Positions 35,520 through 47,800 of a stretch of DNA of 64,000 nt are shown one piece after another. The stretch's first letter is position 1, and each line of letters begins with the position of its first letter. The position numbers and the translations under genes were made by a program. The notes under the pieces were generated by a model. The model did not search any database, was not told where the DNA came from, and saw only the letters and a program-made list of their open reading frames with translations. The DNA comes from Paracyclopina nana (taxonomy: Eukaryota; Arthropoda; Copepoda; Cyclopoida; Cyclopettidae), in contig JAGUCH010000004.1 of the NCBI GenBank assembly GCA_019096065.1, forward strand, positions 1,736,001-1,800,000. The letters are read 5' to 3'.

Positions 35520-37618
35520 TTAATTGGACGTAGCTGGCTTCTTGGGGAAAAAATCAGTAATTTTCTGCTGATCCTCGCGGCCTTTAGTAATGGAAACTTT
35601 AGGAGTGTTAACAGCTTCGGGCATTTCAACAGGATGATCCACAGGCTTTGGAGAGCTTTGATTATTTTGAGGAGTCTTCTCTGTCTCAGTGGCATTTTCT
35701 CCCACAATCTCATCTTCGTCAGTGCTTTCTTGGAACATCAAGGATTTTTTGATGAATTCGAATAGAGGATTTCTCTTGAGACAGCCATCTTTGTTCTCCT
35801 CGTTTTGCAGCACTTTGCTCCAATATGATGTGATCAGCTAGAATCCGGAAAAAAATGAAATGAAAAATTGGCAAGTTATGGACGAAATAAGAGACTTACA
35901 TTAAATATGTCCCCAATGGACAAGTCCTTTTCCTTGAGCAAGGCGTAAATTTCATACAGCTCATCTCTAAGCGTGGCATCTCCGAATGTGAAATAGAGAA
36001 CATCTCTGCCATTTTCAGCAGCTGCCAAAAGTTGGATGAGGCTTTTCAGCTGAGGATCCCCTCCAAATGCTCCACATCCCCAGTTTCCAGTTGCTACGCA
36101 AGCTGGGGTCGACCTGCTCATGAATTTTAAGAATGCAGACACAAAGGCAAATATTGGCCATCTTACCCTTCAAATTCATTGAAAAAGCCAATGTACGCTT
36201 TGTTCAGCTCTCGCACAATGTTATCCTTTCTGTATTGACTAGATGGCGAGCGGAACTGCAAGGCATCCATCGCAACCAGGGTTGAATTGAAACGATCACC
36301 ACGTTGACTCAGAACATCCTCGAAATCGCCATCAAATTGGAAAGATGACGCGTAGCCCGTGTAATTGGAGTATCTCTCAAAACCCTCAATGACCAAAACT
36401 TCGTTATCCTGAAGCCTCTCAGTGAACAATCTAAAAAGTGTGGAACAATTCCATTATGAAGAGCCACATAAAAATTAAGTATTCAATTTAGGCTCACCTG
36501 CTCACGATGAGCTCAGGGCAAATAAGAAATCGAATTTCTTCTTGGACACATCCATGCCCTAAAACTCCTCCTCCCACATAGGAATTGGCAAAGTCCACCT
36601 CCAGCATTCCTCTATTTTGCGCATCTTCAATTTTCCCCTTGCAGTCCACCCTCAACTTGGTTAGTTTCTTCTCAGACCAGCCCCACTGTGGCAGGTCTTC
36701 ATATTGGATCACTCTCCGGTGAAACGTCACCAAGCTATGACCACAGGATTGGCTGCGAGCTCGCCGCCGAAAGTAGTTGAAAATGCACTTGAGTTTTTCC
36801 ATTTGGTACTCATCATTAGTCAAAGCAAAGAGCCTGTTGAAATTGATTGTGGGGAAGTTGACATACTCGTTTTTCCTCCCTAAATAAATGAAAATCTCAA
36901 ATATAACAGAAGGCAACTGAAATGAAAGTACCTAAAGCATTTCGTTTTGGAAATGTGCAGAAAAATGCATTAGCTAGAAGACTCGCAATTTGCACTTGAC
37001 TTAGAGTTATGGACATTTGTTGGCCTTTTTGCAGCAGAGGAATAGGTTTGGTCACCAAGTTGGGTAAACTCATGGCCATATCACATATTTGCTTCAGCAA
37101 AACATCAAAGAAGTAAGAGGCTTCTTCCACCTCAATGACTTCTTCCAAATACTCTTTCAGCCCGGAGAAATCCCATCTGTCAGATTTGTTGAAGGACAAA
37201 ATGGCGGACACCAAGTCTTTGTACTGCAAAATTGGCCTTGACAAGGCCATGACAACCAAGTCCCACCTGCAAGTAATCAATCAATTGAATTATTTTCATC
37301 GTGTTTTTGCCGTGATACGCACCTTTTGACTATTTTGCCATTTTTGGGAAACTCGTTGTGCCTGGACCACGGCATTCTCACAATGCTGTGGCTCCATATG
37401 TCCTTGTTGGCCCTTGGGTGTGGCAAATTCCAGTTCTTATGCTGCACAAAACAACGGGTGCTCTGGAAATCTTGGCATATGAAGGCATTTCTTGCCAGCT
37501 CCTCGAATTGCGCACCCCTAAAAGTCAATTCTTCCTCTTCGTCGGGATCCTCAAATAAGTCATCGCTTTCGGCTGTTTCGTTCACCTTTTCAACTTCCAT
37601 ATCTTCTACATCTTCCAT
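35520..37618 (-). CDS. PARG: Poly(ADP-ribose) glycohydrolase with C-terminal PIP box
   Basis: Nuclear enzyme that cuts poly(ADP-ribose) chains made by PARPs. Exons 37618-37323, 37266-36932, 36879-36498, 36430-36167, 36113-35900 and 35837-35520 encode 602 residues. The short acidic N-terminus leads into a regulatory helical part and the macrodomain-like catalytic domain. The PARG signature is intact: GGGVLGHGCVQEE, residues 313-325, with catalytic Glu324/Glu325. Also seen are FERYSNYTGYASSF, RELNKAYIGF and VATGNWGCGAFGGD. The fifth exon could begin three bases earlier (36116). The last exon is acidic and polar and ends with QQKITDFFPKK (from residue 587), a canonical PCNA-interacting motif Q-x-x-I-x-x-F-F. 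It shares a divergent promoter region of about 420 bp with HSDL2. Confidence 0.94.
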
Positions 37619-38039
37619 CTTATTGAAATAACTTGAGAATTTCACATAATATTTAAAAAAGTTTTCAGATTATTTCCTGATATTTAGTTGTTGTTGAATC
37701 AAAACAATTTGTTTCGCCAAAAATCTTCAAATATTGGGTGATGTAGGCGTTTACTATAAATTATTGGCTATAAAAGAGACACTATTTCATAGCAACTATG
37801 TAAGCTAACTGAGGAGCTCGATCTCTCATAAAATATAACTTGATAATTTGGCTGTTTTGGAAATGAAATGACTTTTAAAAGCTTTCATTATTTTAAACCA
37901 CCGTTTGTTTATTTGTTTGACGTCGATTTTTTGCAATTCTGGACATTGCACTTTACGCCAAACTTATCAAGGAACTTTCTAATTCAAAGTCTCCATTTTG
38001 AAGTGCGTATTTTGGCCGTTTTCGAAGCAAAGTGCGAAA
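37619..38039. promoter_or_regulatory. Divergent promoter region of PARG and HSDL2
   Basis: The 421 bp between the two start codons must hold both promoters and 5' UTRs. It is AT-rich and has no evident CpG cluster or TATA pair. The placement is by position only. Confidence 0.4.
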
Positions 38040-41000
38040 ATGTTGAATACCGGGTGAGTTTTGTTGACACCTCCTCGTTTCGCGACATTTTCCGTCAATT
38101 CCTGACATTTTTTTGTTTACCTTTACTAGGAAATTAGCTGGCAAGACTGTCTACATCACCGGAGCCTCTCGTGGCATTGGAGAGCTGATTGGGCTCAAAT
38201 GCGCTAAAGATGGAGCCAATGTAACATTAAACAATGTTTCTTGCATGCAAAAGTCTTTACTATTCGCTCTTTGCAGGTTGTCATCGCTGCCAAGACCACC
38301 GAGCCTCATCCTAAGCTCCCTGGAACAATTTACACTGCAGCGCAGAAAAGTAAGTTTTGTGCTATTATGACACACAAGCCAAATATCAACTGAAAAGCTT
38401 CATAACTTTTAATGGCCTGATAAAAGCTTGCAAAGAAAGCCAAAAATAGTTTTCCCATTACACAGTGGGTCAAAAAGCCATTTTCACGCGCACGAGAAAA
38501 TCCGCCAAATCGCCCGAATTCTCATTCACCCACCAATTTTCAACTTCTTATTAGGTTGACTTCTAGGCAATGAAAAGAGTCAAAAATAGTTTGAATTGAC
38601 AGATAAATATTCAAATTTGGCTTCAAAATCAAACTTTGCTTGAAAAAGTGTTCAGCAAGAAAAATGGTAGAATAGCCATTTTTGCCCATTTTTTGGGCAT
38701 CCATAACTTATGACTGGAATCGAATTAAATTATGAAAATTAACTCCTACGATTTCGCGAGTTTTTTTCCCGTGCGCGTCCAGAAGGCTTTTTGAGCCACA
38801 GTGCATTATTAGTTTTGTAACTGCTATTTCAACGCCTCTGCACCTTTTGCTAGTCGTTTTAGCGTGTACGAATTGCAAGCTTTTTGGTCATTAAATGGCT
38901 AGAAAGCTGTTGTTAAGTAAGGAAGGGCTGTGACAACAAGGGCATTCAATTGTTCTTGGCTTGCGTAAAATATAAAAAATCTCTAAAGTGGAAGACGCTG
39001 GTGGCAAAGCCTTAGCTTGTGTTGTCGACATCAGGGATGAGGCTCAAGTTGCCCAATCTATTGAGGCAGCAGTCAAAACCTTTGGTGGCATCGACATCGT
39101 GATCAACAATGCATCAGCAATTTCGCTCACTAACACTGAAGTAAGGTTTCTTATCAATTTTTAAAAGGGACATAAATGTAACAGTGTTATTTTTAGATCA
39201 CTCCCATGAAGAAGTACGATTTGATGCATCAAATTAACGCGAGAGGCACTTACCTAGTGTAATGAAAGCATTATTTTTTCATGAAGGTCCGAACGAAAAT
39301 GTTGTTACTTAGGTCTAAGCATGCGTTGCCCTATTTGAAAGCTTCCAAGAAAAATCCCCACATCCTGAACATCAGCCCTCCTCTGAATATGACACCCAGA
39401 TGGTTCAAGGATCATTGTGCTTACACTATGGCTAAATATGGAATGAGCATGTGTGTCCTTGGCATGGCTGAGGAGTTTAAGCAATTCGGAATTGGTGTCA
39501 ATGCTCTCTGGCCCCAAACTGGTGAGTCCTTCATTTTCAAATAAGCTCCGATTTTCAATCTCTATGCTTTTAGCCATAATAACTGCTGCCATGGAAATGC
39601 TGGGAGGTGGAAAAGAAATTGCGGCTCAATGTCGGCTTCCGGAAATCATGGCGGACGCAGCTTATGTCATCCTTACAAGGCAAGTGCTCAATCAAATTGC
39701 ATTACGCTGGATACACTTTTGTCGTTGTTCACACTGCATTCATTGCCAACTTTTCTTTTTTATGCTAGGGATGGGCGCAACTTCACTGGGAATTTTGTGA
39801 TTGATGAAAAAATCCTCAAAGAGGAAGGTGTCACCGATTTCGCTCCGTATGCTGCAGTGCCCGGCACCACGGAATTCATGCCCGATTTCTTCCTGGATGA
39901 GTTCGACGTGTACAACACCAAGCAAGCGGATGAGATTCTCACCAATCAGAAAAAGACCGTAGTCAAGGCTGGTCAAGTGCAGGCGATTTTCGATCAGCTG
40001 TCAGGCCTGATCAGTACGGAATTGGTGTCCAAGATTCAAGCCGTTTATGCATTTGATATCAAAGGTTACTACGATTTGGCCCTTGTTGTCACGTACCCTC
40101 TCTATCTTTTGTCCATTCTGCTGGGGAACCAAGCTCGTCGTGCTCTTTTGCTAATGGCCTACTTTGTTGCAGGTTCCGAGGCCGGAAGATGGTTTTTGGA
40201 CCTCAAAAATGGAGCCGGAGCATGTGGAGTTGGCCAAGGTGAGGGGAAGGCAGACGTGACTTTTATCATGCAGGACCAGGATTTCCACAAGATGTTCACT
40301 GGTAATTGCTTTTACTATGCATGTAGTTGGGTACATGCATTCAGTCGTTTTTGTATTTTTAGGAAAGTTGAAACCCACCACCGCGTTCATGTCTGGCAAA
40401 TTGAAGCTGGAAGGAGATATGAGCAAAGCTATGAAACTCGAGAAGTTGATGGGAAAAATGCAGGCCAGATCATATCATACTATGCCTGTTCACCAGCGTG
40501 GTAAACTTTAAACTAATAAAAAAGGCCATTTTTCAAATTGATTCACTTAAAGTTGAGCAGCAAAAAATGCACTTATTACTTTTAAAAGGTAAAGCCAAAC
40601 AAAAGATGTCGTTTAATGTTTCCTTGTTTCGTTTCTTATCTGTCTTTTTGGGGGGACTCGTAAAAACAGCTTAATTTCTAGTTTATGTAAGTATTTTTCC
40701 CTTTTAGCTTATGATCGATTGACGAGCACTCATAGGCTCTCCAATGGATTCCACACATCTTCCATTTCATTGAGGTGATTTGCGCCATTGCTCAGCATGT
40801 TATGCCTTTTTATCACTCCTCCATTACAGTGATTACAAATCTGTCACAGAAGTCATGGACCGCATCAAAGGTGTTTCTTCCGAGGCCATCGTGAAACAAG
40901 TTGGAGCCATCTATTTGTTTGACGTTGCAGGTAAATAAGTTTTTCAGCCATTACAATAATTGAATCATCCTGTTCATTTTCCATGCAGAGAAAGGCAAGT

Positions 41001-41242
41001 ATTTTATCGATTTCAAGACTGGAACTGGCAATGTTGGCCAAGGCGATCCTGGATCCAAGCCTGACGTCACCATCACCATGAACGAGGAGGTTTTCTTGAA
41101 GATTTTCAACCGCGAATTGGCTCCGGCCACGGCCTTTATGACTGGCAAAGTCAAGGTGAGCGGTGATCTCTCCAAGGCTCTGACATTGGAAAAAGTCATG
41201 AAGGCCACTCGCGAGGCCGCTGATGCGAACAAAAAAGGCTGA
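38040..41242 (+). CDS. HSDL2: HSDL2, SDR-family dehydrogenase with one or two SCP2 domains
   Basis: Peroxisomal or mitochondrial short-chain dehydrogenase fused to a sterol carrier (SCP2) domain. Exons: 38040-38053, 38130-38220, 38277-38349, 38989-39140, 39197-39258, 39313-39521, 39574-39679, 39769-40064, 40173-40301, 40363-40511 (short form, 426 residues; human 418). NAD motif TGASRGIG, NNASAISLTNTE and catalytic YTMAKYG are intact. A second SCP2 domain is encoded at 40796-40930 and 40989-41242. It joins in frame if exon 10 is cut at the good donor after base 40500, giving 552 residues. The unspliced form reads through that donor and ends GKL, a weak PTS1-like tail. Each end has its own AATAAA (40515-40520, 41270-41275). 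Intron 7 uses a GC-AG pair (donor AAG/GCAAGT at 39680). Confidence 0.92.
38461..38803. mobile_element. Transib/RAG-like non-autonomous element, copy 1 (343 bp, 5-bp duplication CATTA)
   Basis: The left end is CACAGTGGGTCAAAAAGCC. The right end, read inwards on the other strand, is CACTGTGGCTCAAAAAGCC. Beyond these the ends share GCGCACG-G/A-GAAAA sequence. The 5-mer CATTA flanks it directly at 38456-38460 and 38804-38808. No open frame. It lies in intron 3 of HSDL2. A second copy is at 50516-50974. Confidence 0.8.
40515..40520 (+). promoter_or_regulatory. Poly(A) signal of the short HSDL2 form
   Basis: AATAAA starting four bases after the first HSDL2 stop codon (40509-40511). It lies inside the intron that would lead to the second SCP2 domain, so it competes with splicing. 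Confidence 0.6.
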
Positions 41243-41813
41243 AAACCGATATTGTGAACGAGGCTCCTCAATAAATTAGCTCATTTTTTCCTTTCCTATC
41301 TTGTTTCATGCATCTGGGTCATAATTGATGACAGCATTTATCTTGCACTCGGGTTAGAAAAAAAAGTGCTGTGTAAATCGAACCTTCGACTTGGACCAAT
41401 CCTCTAACAGCACATCATGACAAATACCTTGTTGCTTGCCATAACTAGAGTGAAACTTTGAAAACACCTAAAAATGAAATTTGGCTTTTGTGCCCCTTAA
41501 TTTGGCTAATTTACTGGCACTTGCAAAACATTATGAAAGGGGCTCAAATTGAGCAAATTTTGAGCTAATTGAGCGGGATTTTTTTTGGGGAAAAGATGAT
41601 AACAAGTTATTTTTAAAAGGCTTAATTAGGGTCCATGTTGCATAAGGCTGAAACTAGTGAGCTCATCCAATTAAATGCACTTTATTTAGGAAGAAATGTA
41701 AGCACTCTCCTCCAGGTGAAGTTATGACATGGCAAAATTGCCAAGCACATTGGTAACAGTTTTCCTGTCTGTTATTCAAGCCCAGAGAGTGAAGAAGAGA
41801 GAAAGGGGAGAAA
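41243..41813. other. Intergenic between HSDL2 and the NUP210-like gene
   Basis: Holds the HSDL2 distal poly(A) signal (41270-41275) and the promoter of the NUP210-like gene. Around 41355-41400 the minus strand has a B-box-like GGTTCGATTTA, but no A box at tRNA spacing. Confidence 0.45.
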
Positions 41814-44800
41814 ATGAAATCGATTCACATTTTGGCTGCAGTGGTGGCCTTCATTGGCCTTCACTGCTCAATGACAGTGGCTGAAGAGGAAGATCTTCAA
41901 ACTGAATTTTACTTGCCCTACAGTGTAACAGAAGATGTGGATTTCAGCCTCTCCAGACCAGGAGGATACGGTTGCTTCCAATGGTACAATATTAATTAAT
42001 TATTTAATAGAAAACTGGGTTTTTTAATTGAGCTCACGAAATGCTTCAATCTGAAAATTAGGATCTTTTCAACTTTTAGGCCATTTCAATTTTCCTCTTG
42101 AAAATTGGCCTTTTGAAAGTGCCATAATTTGCCAGTGTGAATAAGGGAGAATTCTAGTTCAAGTAAGGAGAGCATTAGGAAGGTTTTCAATACTTTTATT
42201 GTTGAAAATGCAATTTTAGCTTAGCGGAAACCTGTTGCACTGCATCAAGGCTGAATTGTTACTAAGCATATTTTGCAGCACGAACGTTTCATATAATATG
42301 GCAACAAAAAAGAGAAAAGCAAAAAAGGGACACAACACTGATAAGAAACGCAATTTTAGAACAAAGTTTTAAGCTGCATGGTACAATGGGCATCCTTGGG
42401 AAACTTTTTACTGGCTGTCACTAATGATCAATTATCAGTCTATTAAAAAAACATGAAGGTAGAAAATTGGGCCTAAGTAGAGAAGCAAATAAAAAACACT
42501 GCATTCCCTGCGAAATCTTCATTAAAGAAACTTCATAAGGAAGTTTCAAAAATAAGCTCAAAGCAATCCGTAAATTGTACTTCCAGCCAAAATGTGAATA
42601 CCAAGACTTGAGTTATAATTTAATTCACGGTTTTCCTTGCAGGAGTACTAATGTGGAAGATGTTGTTGCTTTGGAGCCCGTTTTCACAGACTATGAAAAA
42701 ATGTGTGGCAACCGCCTCGAGTTTAAGGTGAACAGTTTTAAATTGCACAGAATGGCATAAAAGAACAAAAAATCTTTATGATGCTCTTGAACAGATCCTC
42801 AAAAACAACGGCAAGGAAAATGTGGACTTTAAAATCATAGCCGAAAATGTGGACATAGCCTCGGGTTATGACAACACAGGTGATTACTCTAGTAGTTGCT
42901 AAAAAATCTGATATAATCAATATTTCAATCTTGAAGATATTCCCACTGTGGTGGAGTACACAATCCACGTGAGACCTGTGGCCAAAATTGAAGTTCTTGG
43001 GCTCAAAACGGAATTGACTGCAGGCTCGGAAGCAGTTCCCTTCGGAGTGTCTGGATACGACGCCGAAGAAAACGAATTTGACACCCTCGATGGCCTCCAG
43101 ATTTCATGGTAAGACAACCAACTAAATCAACCAAATTCAAGGCAACTTGATACGCCAGCGTTGGCGTCTACTCTTCTGTTCTTCTTTCTTCAATATCTGC
43201 CCTTTTTCCCTACGAATTATAGGTATGTTGGATCCAAGCGAGAAATTGCCATTTTCGAAAGTTTCCGCCAAGTTGGACCAATTGTCAAAGTTGTCCCTGT
43301 TGGTCAAGGCAAAGGAGCCGTGATTGCCATTGTTAGCGACCCAAATTATGAGGTGAGTACCTAATTATCAAGCCTCTTTATAATTCCAATTTTTGATGTG
43401 GAAAAAGAAATTACCAGAAGTGGATTTGTTGCTATGCATGCTATTTGGCTTTTTAGACGGTTGAATGGCGAAAAAAGTTCCATATTGAAGGCGATTTCCA
43501 CCAAAACAAATCGCAGCGCCATCTCGCGGATTTTTAACATACCACAATTAATTTGTTTTCGTTTACCTTCTCAGAAAGTTGAGCCTGCCTACATGGAATT
43601 TTCCGTCAAAGCTAATTTGGTAATCGAGCCGGATGCTCCATATTTGCTTGAAGGAGCCACAGCTCCCTTCAAACTGTTTGAAATCACAGCCTTGAAAGAC
43701 GACGAAGGCAAGCCAATTAAACGAGGTATATCCCTTTGAAAGATAAAACCCTTATACAAAACTCCGACTGAGAAATATCCTTGCAGAATTGCTCACTGTG
43801 GGAGAAAGTGCGGATTTCACCTTTGAAGTCAAGGAGCCTGAATATGTCACATTCGACCAAACTTCTGGAATTGCTACAGGTGTCAAGCTGGGAGAAACTA
43901 CGGTTAGTTTAATACATACATCATGAATATATACGTACATGCAGCATACCTTTTTTACGCATAAAGATTTTGGTGAAAAACTCAGACGGAGAGATCGTGA
44001 AAGGCATGCCAGTGAGAGTGACCAAGGCTTCTAGCTTGACCATAACGGCTGAGCCAAACCCAGAAAGCACCCAAATGGTGAAATCTCGCGAATACGAAAT
44101 CAAAATCAGCATTCTCAACAAGGAAGGAAGACCCATCTATCCATCAGAAGTGAGTAAATAATTGTCACGTGTGCACGACTTTTGTGCGCTATTATGTGAA
44201 ATACCGTAGACGCTCCTGTTTTGGAACTAAATTCTAAATTAGGAAAGACACAAAAATTATCAAAGAGTAAGATATTTTTTTTAGCAAGCTGAGACACTAC
44301 TTTTCAATTTTTGAGAATAGTTTGTGAAAAAGTCATATCTTGAGCCAAGTATTGACTTTTAAAAAAACTAAAAATGGTAATAATTTAGTATTTTTTCAAA
44401 GCAAGCCAAATCCGGTAAATGGCAAGAAAGCCACTAAGATCACGTGGGCTTGAGCACGAATCCAATTCATTCAAGAGGCAACATGCATTTGCCACTCTTA
44501 ATTTACATTGACGACTTTTTCCAGAACATCTTGTGCAAATCAACTTTTCCCAGGCAATTTGAGCTGAAGAGTGTGGCTGAAAATGGGCTCTATGCGAAAA
44601 TTGTGGCAAGCCACCTTGGGCTTGGCAAGGTAAAAAAGAAAGAGCCTTTTTTCGTTGGCATAAAAAAAGCTTGAAACCTTTTCCCCTGCGCAGGTCAAGG
44701 CCAGCTTGCGATCAGTGTTGACTCCAGATGACGAGGAGTTGGAAATTGTCCCACATGTCAAGGGAAGCGCAGACTTTGAAATCTATGATAAAGTGGAAAT

Positions 44801-47800
44801 GAAGCCAACTCTCACCATTCTCCCATGGGACGAGAACACCAAGCCAGTGTACGATTTGACCTACAAAGTGGAGGGAGGTGGACAAGTGTATGCCTACAAG
44901 GTGGACAATGAGGAGTTGGCCACAGTGGACAGCGAGGGAAAAGTGACGACGACTGCAACCTCTTCCGGATCGTTCAAAGTCAAAGCCTTCATGCCCAAAA
45001 GTGAAGCCAACTTTGACGAGGCTGTGGTAATTTTTTTTTGTTATAGCGGAGCGACGCCTACTCTAGAGGCTTTTTATCATAAATGGGATCAACTACTATA
45101 TTATCCCAAATGCCTTGCAGCGCACCTAAAAGTTGGCTCCTCTCAAATAATTATGTAAATTGAATAATTTATTATTCCTAAAAAAGATCTGGAAGTAATG
45201 CATTAAAGTGCTCAAATTATCCTAACTTCTCAGTCAATGGAATGCTTTGGTTGAAAGCCCTTTTAAAAGCCTCGTCACTTGTTTTTGGCGTGAAAAATGA
45301 TCTTCACAGCTCGTTTAAAAGTTTGAAAACGGGCTTAATTCATGTTTGGCTTAGGATTTCTTAGATAAAATATTTACCAACAAGCTCCCAAAAGTATTTT
45401 TTAACTAAGCGTATGTCTTTACTCGCCCGAAGAGATGCGAGCGGCTCTTATGTCCTGTTCATGTACGCCCCAAACTCCTTATGAGAATGCACGAAAAACG
45501 CATCATGGAAAGGAGAAAAATTGTCTTATGACAAGGGCCAGTTGATACTTAAAAAATCAGATCGACTTTAAGCCAACTTGAAAGTAAACAAATCTAATTT
45601 TGGCTATTAAGTGCTCCACATTTTAGTCCTTTTAAGCGAAAATAAAAGTTAAATTTCATCTTTTATGAAAGAAACATGGTGAAAGATAGGTTTTTTTTCA
45701 AAAATATGCTGAAAACCATGAGACAAAATAGCAAAAATTGCCATTTAAAACGCTGCTCGGCCCCAAGCTGAACTCGTAAAGTGGCAGTCAGCAACAGATT
45801 CACTTTTCCTTAAGACAATTTTTTCCATACCTTATAAGGCATTCTTAATGCATGAACAGGGCATTAGGATTTTTTGTCCAATTTTGCCTTCAATCCTTAG
45901 AAGCATGAATGCTGCATCAAAAATAATTACACCATATGCATTGGAATGCTCTAATCGAGCAAATTACGGAGATTTCTGTAGAATTAGATAATTTTATCCC
46001 AAATCACATGATTTATCTAAGATCACATTATTTTATCTGAAATCTTGTAATTTTGTGTAAAATCAAAAAGCTAGATTGAAAATGACTTAGTTCTTTTCAA
46101 AATTGAGCTATATATGACCTTGCACGCCAGCAATTATAAGATGCTTGAATACATTAGTGCAATATAAAATACACATTGACCTAGTAGAGTTCTTGACTCA
46201 ATCTCCCAAAAGATTACATATATTCTGAAAGCTTGTTTCATGGGGACTCGCATGGAGTTAATTTAACGCTCCTAGCTAAATATCTTTTTCAGTCTTGTTT
46301 TCTGAGAAAAGCAGATGATTCACATGTCAATGCAGTTCTTCAAAGTTGTATATTTTAAGATATGTGAGAAAGGTAACATCAACTTTTTGGCAGGTCCATA
46401 TTTTGCCACCTACCCACCTTGAACTCGAAGCACCGCTTGTGGAGCTGAGCACTGAGGGCATCTTCAGGGGAAACATCAGGTTTTTCACCTTGCTTCCAGA
46501 CACAGATGAAAAGGTTCTCTTCACCGACTGCAGCGATGTTCCTTACGAAATCAAGATTTCCGACGAAGAGGCTTTCTTCGTGGAATACCAAACAAGTAGG
46601 CTATTTCATACACGTCAGCAGTGACCATAATATGGAAATTTCAGCCCGCGGAAATGCCCAGTCTCCAGCGCATTGTGCCTACTTCAATATCAAGGCCAAA
46701 AAGGCCGGAGCGACCGCTAGGGTCAGTGTGATTTACCACGAGCCAACTTCAGGCAGAACTTTGAGGGCTCATACCACGGTTACATCATACAGGTACTAAA
46801 TTATGAGTACATACTATGTCTCCCAAAGAAATTATTCCCTTTCAAGTTGAGCTATATTCAATTAGCACATTTTGAACGCTCGAATGAACGGGAGAAAAAA
46901 AGAGGAGATGGTTAAAAAACAGTTATACAAGAATTTTCTCCTTCACTTTGCAGCCCTTTGAAAGTTCTCCAGCCAACAACTGAACACAGCACGTTTCCCT
47001 ACAAACTTTTGTTGCCAATTGGATCCACGGGCAAAATTGTACTTCAAGGAGGACCAAGACCGTGGGCATCAAAGCCCTCAGCTCACTACAAACAAAGTAA
47101 GAGAGAGAGCTAATACTGATTGAAAAAAGCAAACACTAGCTCCATTGGAGAAAAAGCTGGGCTCGAAAATAGGCTTATTGCATAAGTAACCAAAAGGGAT
47201 CATTCATCGCTACTCTAAGTACTAACATATGCCTCTTTCATAATTAGGCTATAAAATTGTTGGCTTTATACAAAAATCAGCCCTAATTAATGTAACAAGA
47301 CTGTTTTCTCAACGATTACGCCGATGTAGGTTCGTTTGAAGCAGGAATAAGTAAGTAAGATGGAAATTACTTCATTAGAATGGCTGGTTTTCAAACGGAG
47401 TACACAGTTAATGCTTAGTTGGGTGTCCAAGGCGGAGAGCGGTGCTTCTCCGTCTCGGATTATTCGAGCGGGTCTCAAATAAGTTAAAATATCATATGAT
47501 TTTAGTAAAATGCGGAAATATGGATGCCTCCAAAATACTCAGAAAAGCATAGAGTCATATGATATTGCCAAATAATTGAGAATTAACCTAGAAAGGTCAA
47601 ATGCAAATTGAGCCGAGCGAAAACGCTAAAACAGCTATACCTAATTGTGCACTACCAGTTACCAAGGTTAAAACATATCTTTTTTTAATTAAATTCTCAA
47701 GAATTAGAAATGCGTTACCCAAGCGAGCTAACAAAAAAAATTCCTAGGTATTAATTTTTCCTGTCTAGAGAAAAAATTGTGCTTAGTAACATCACGCTTA

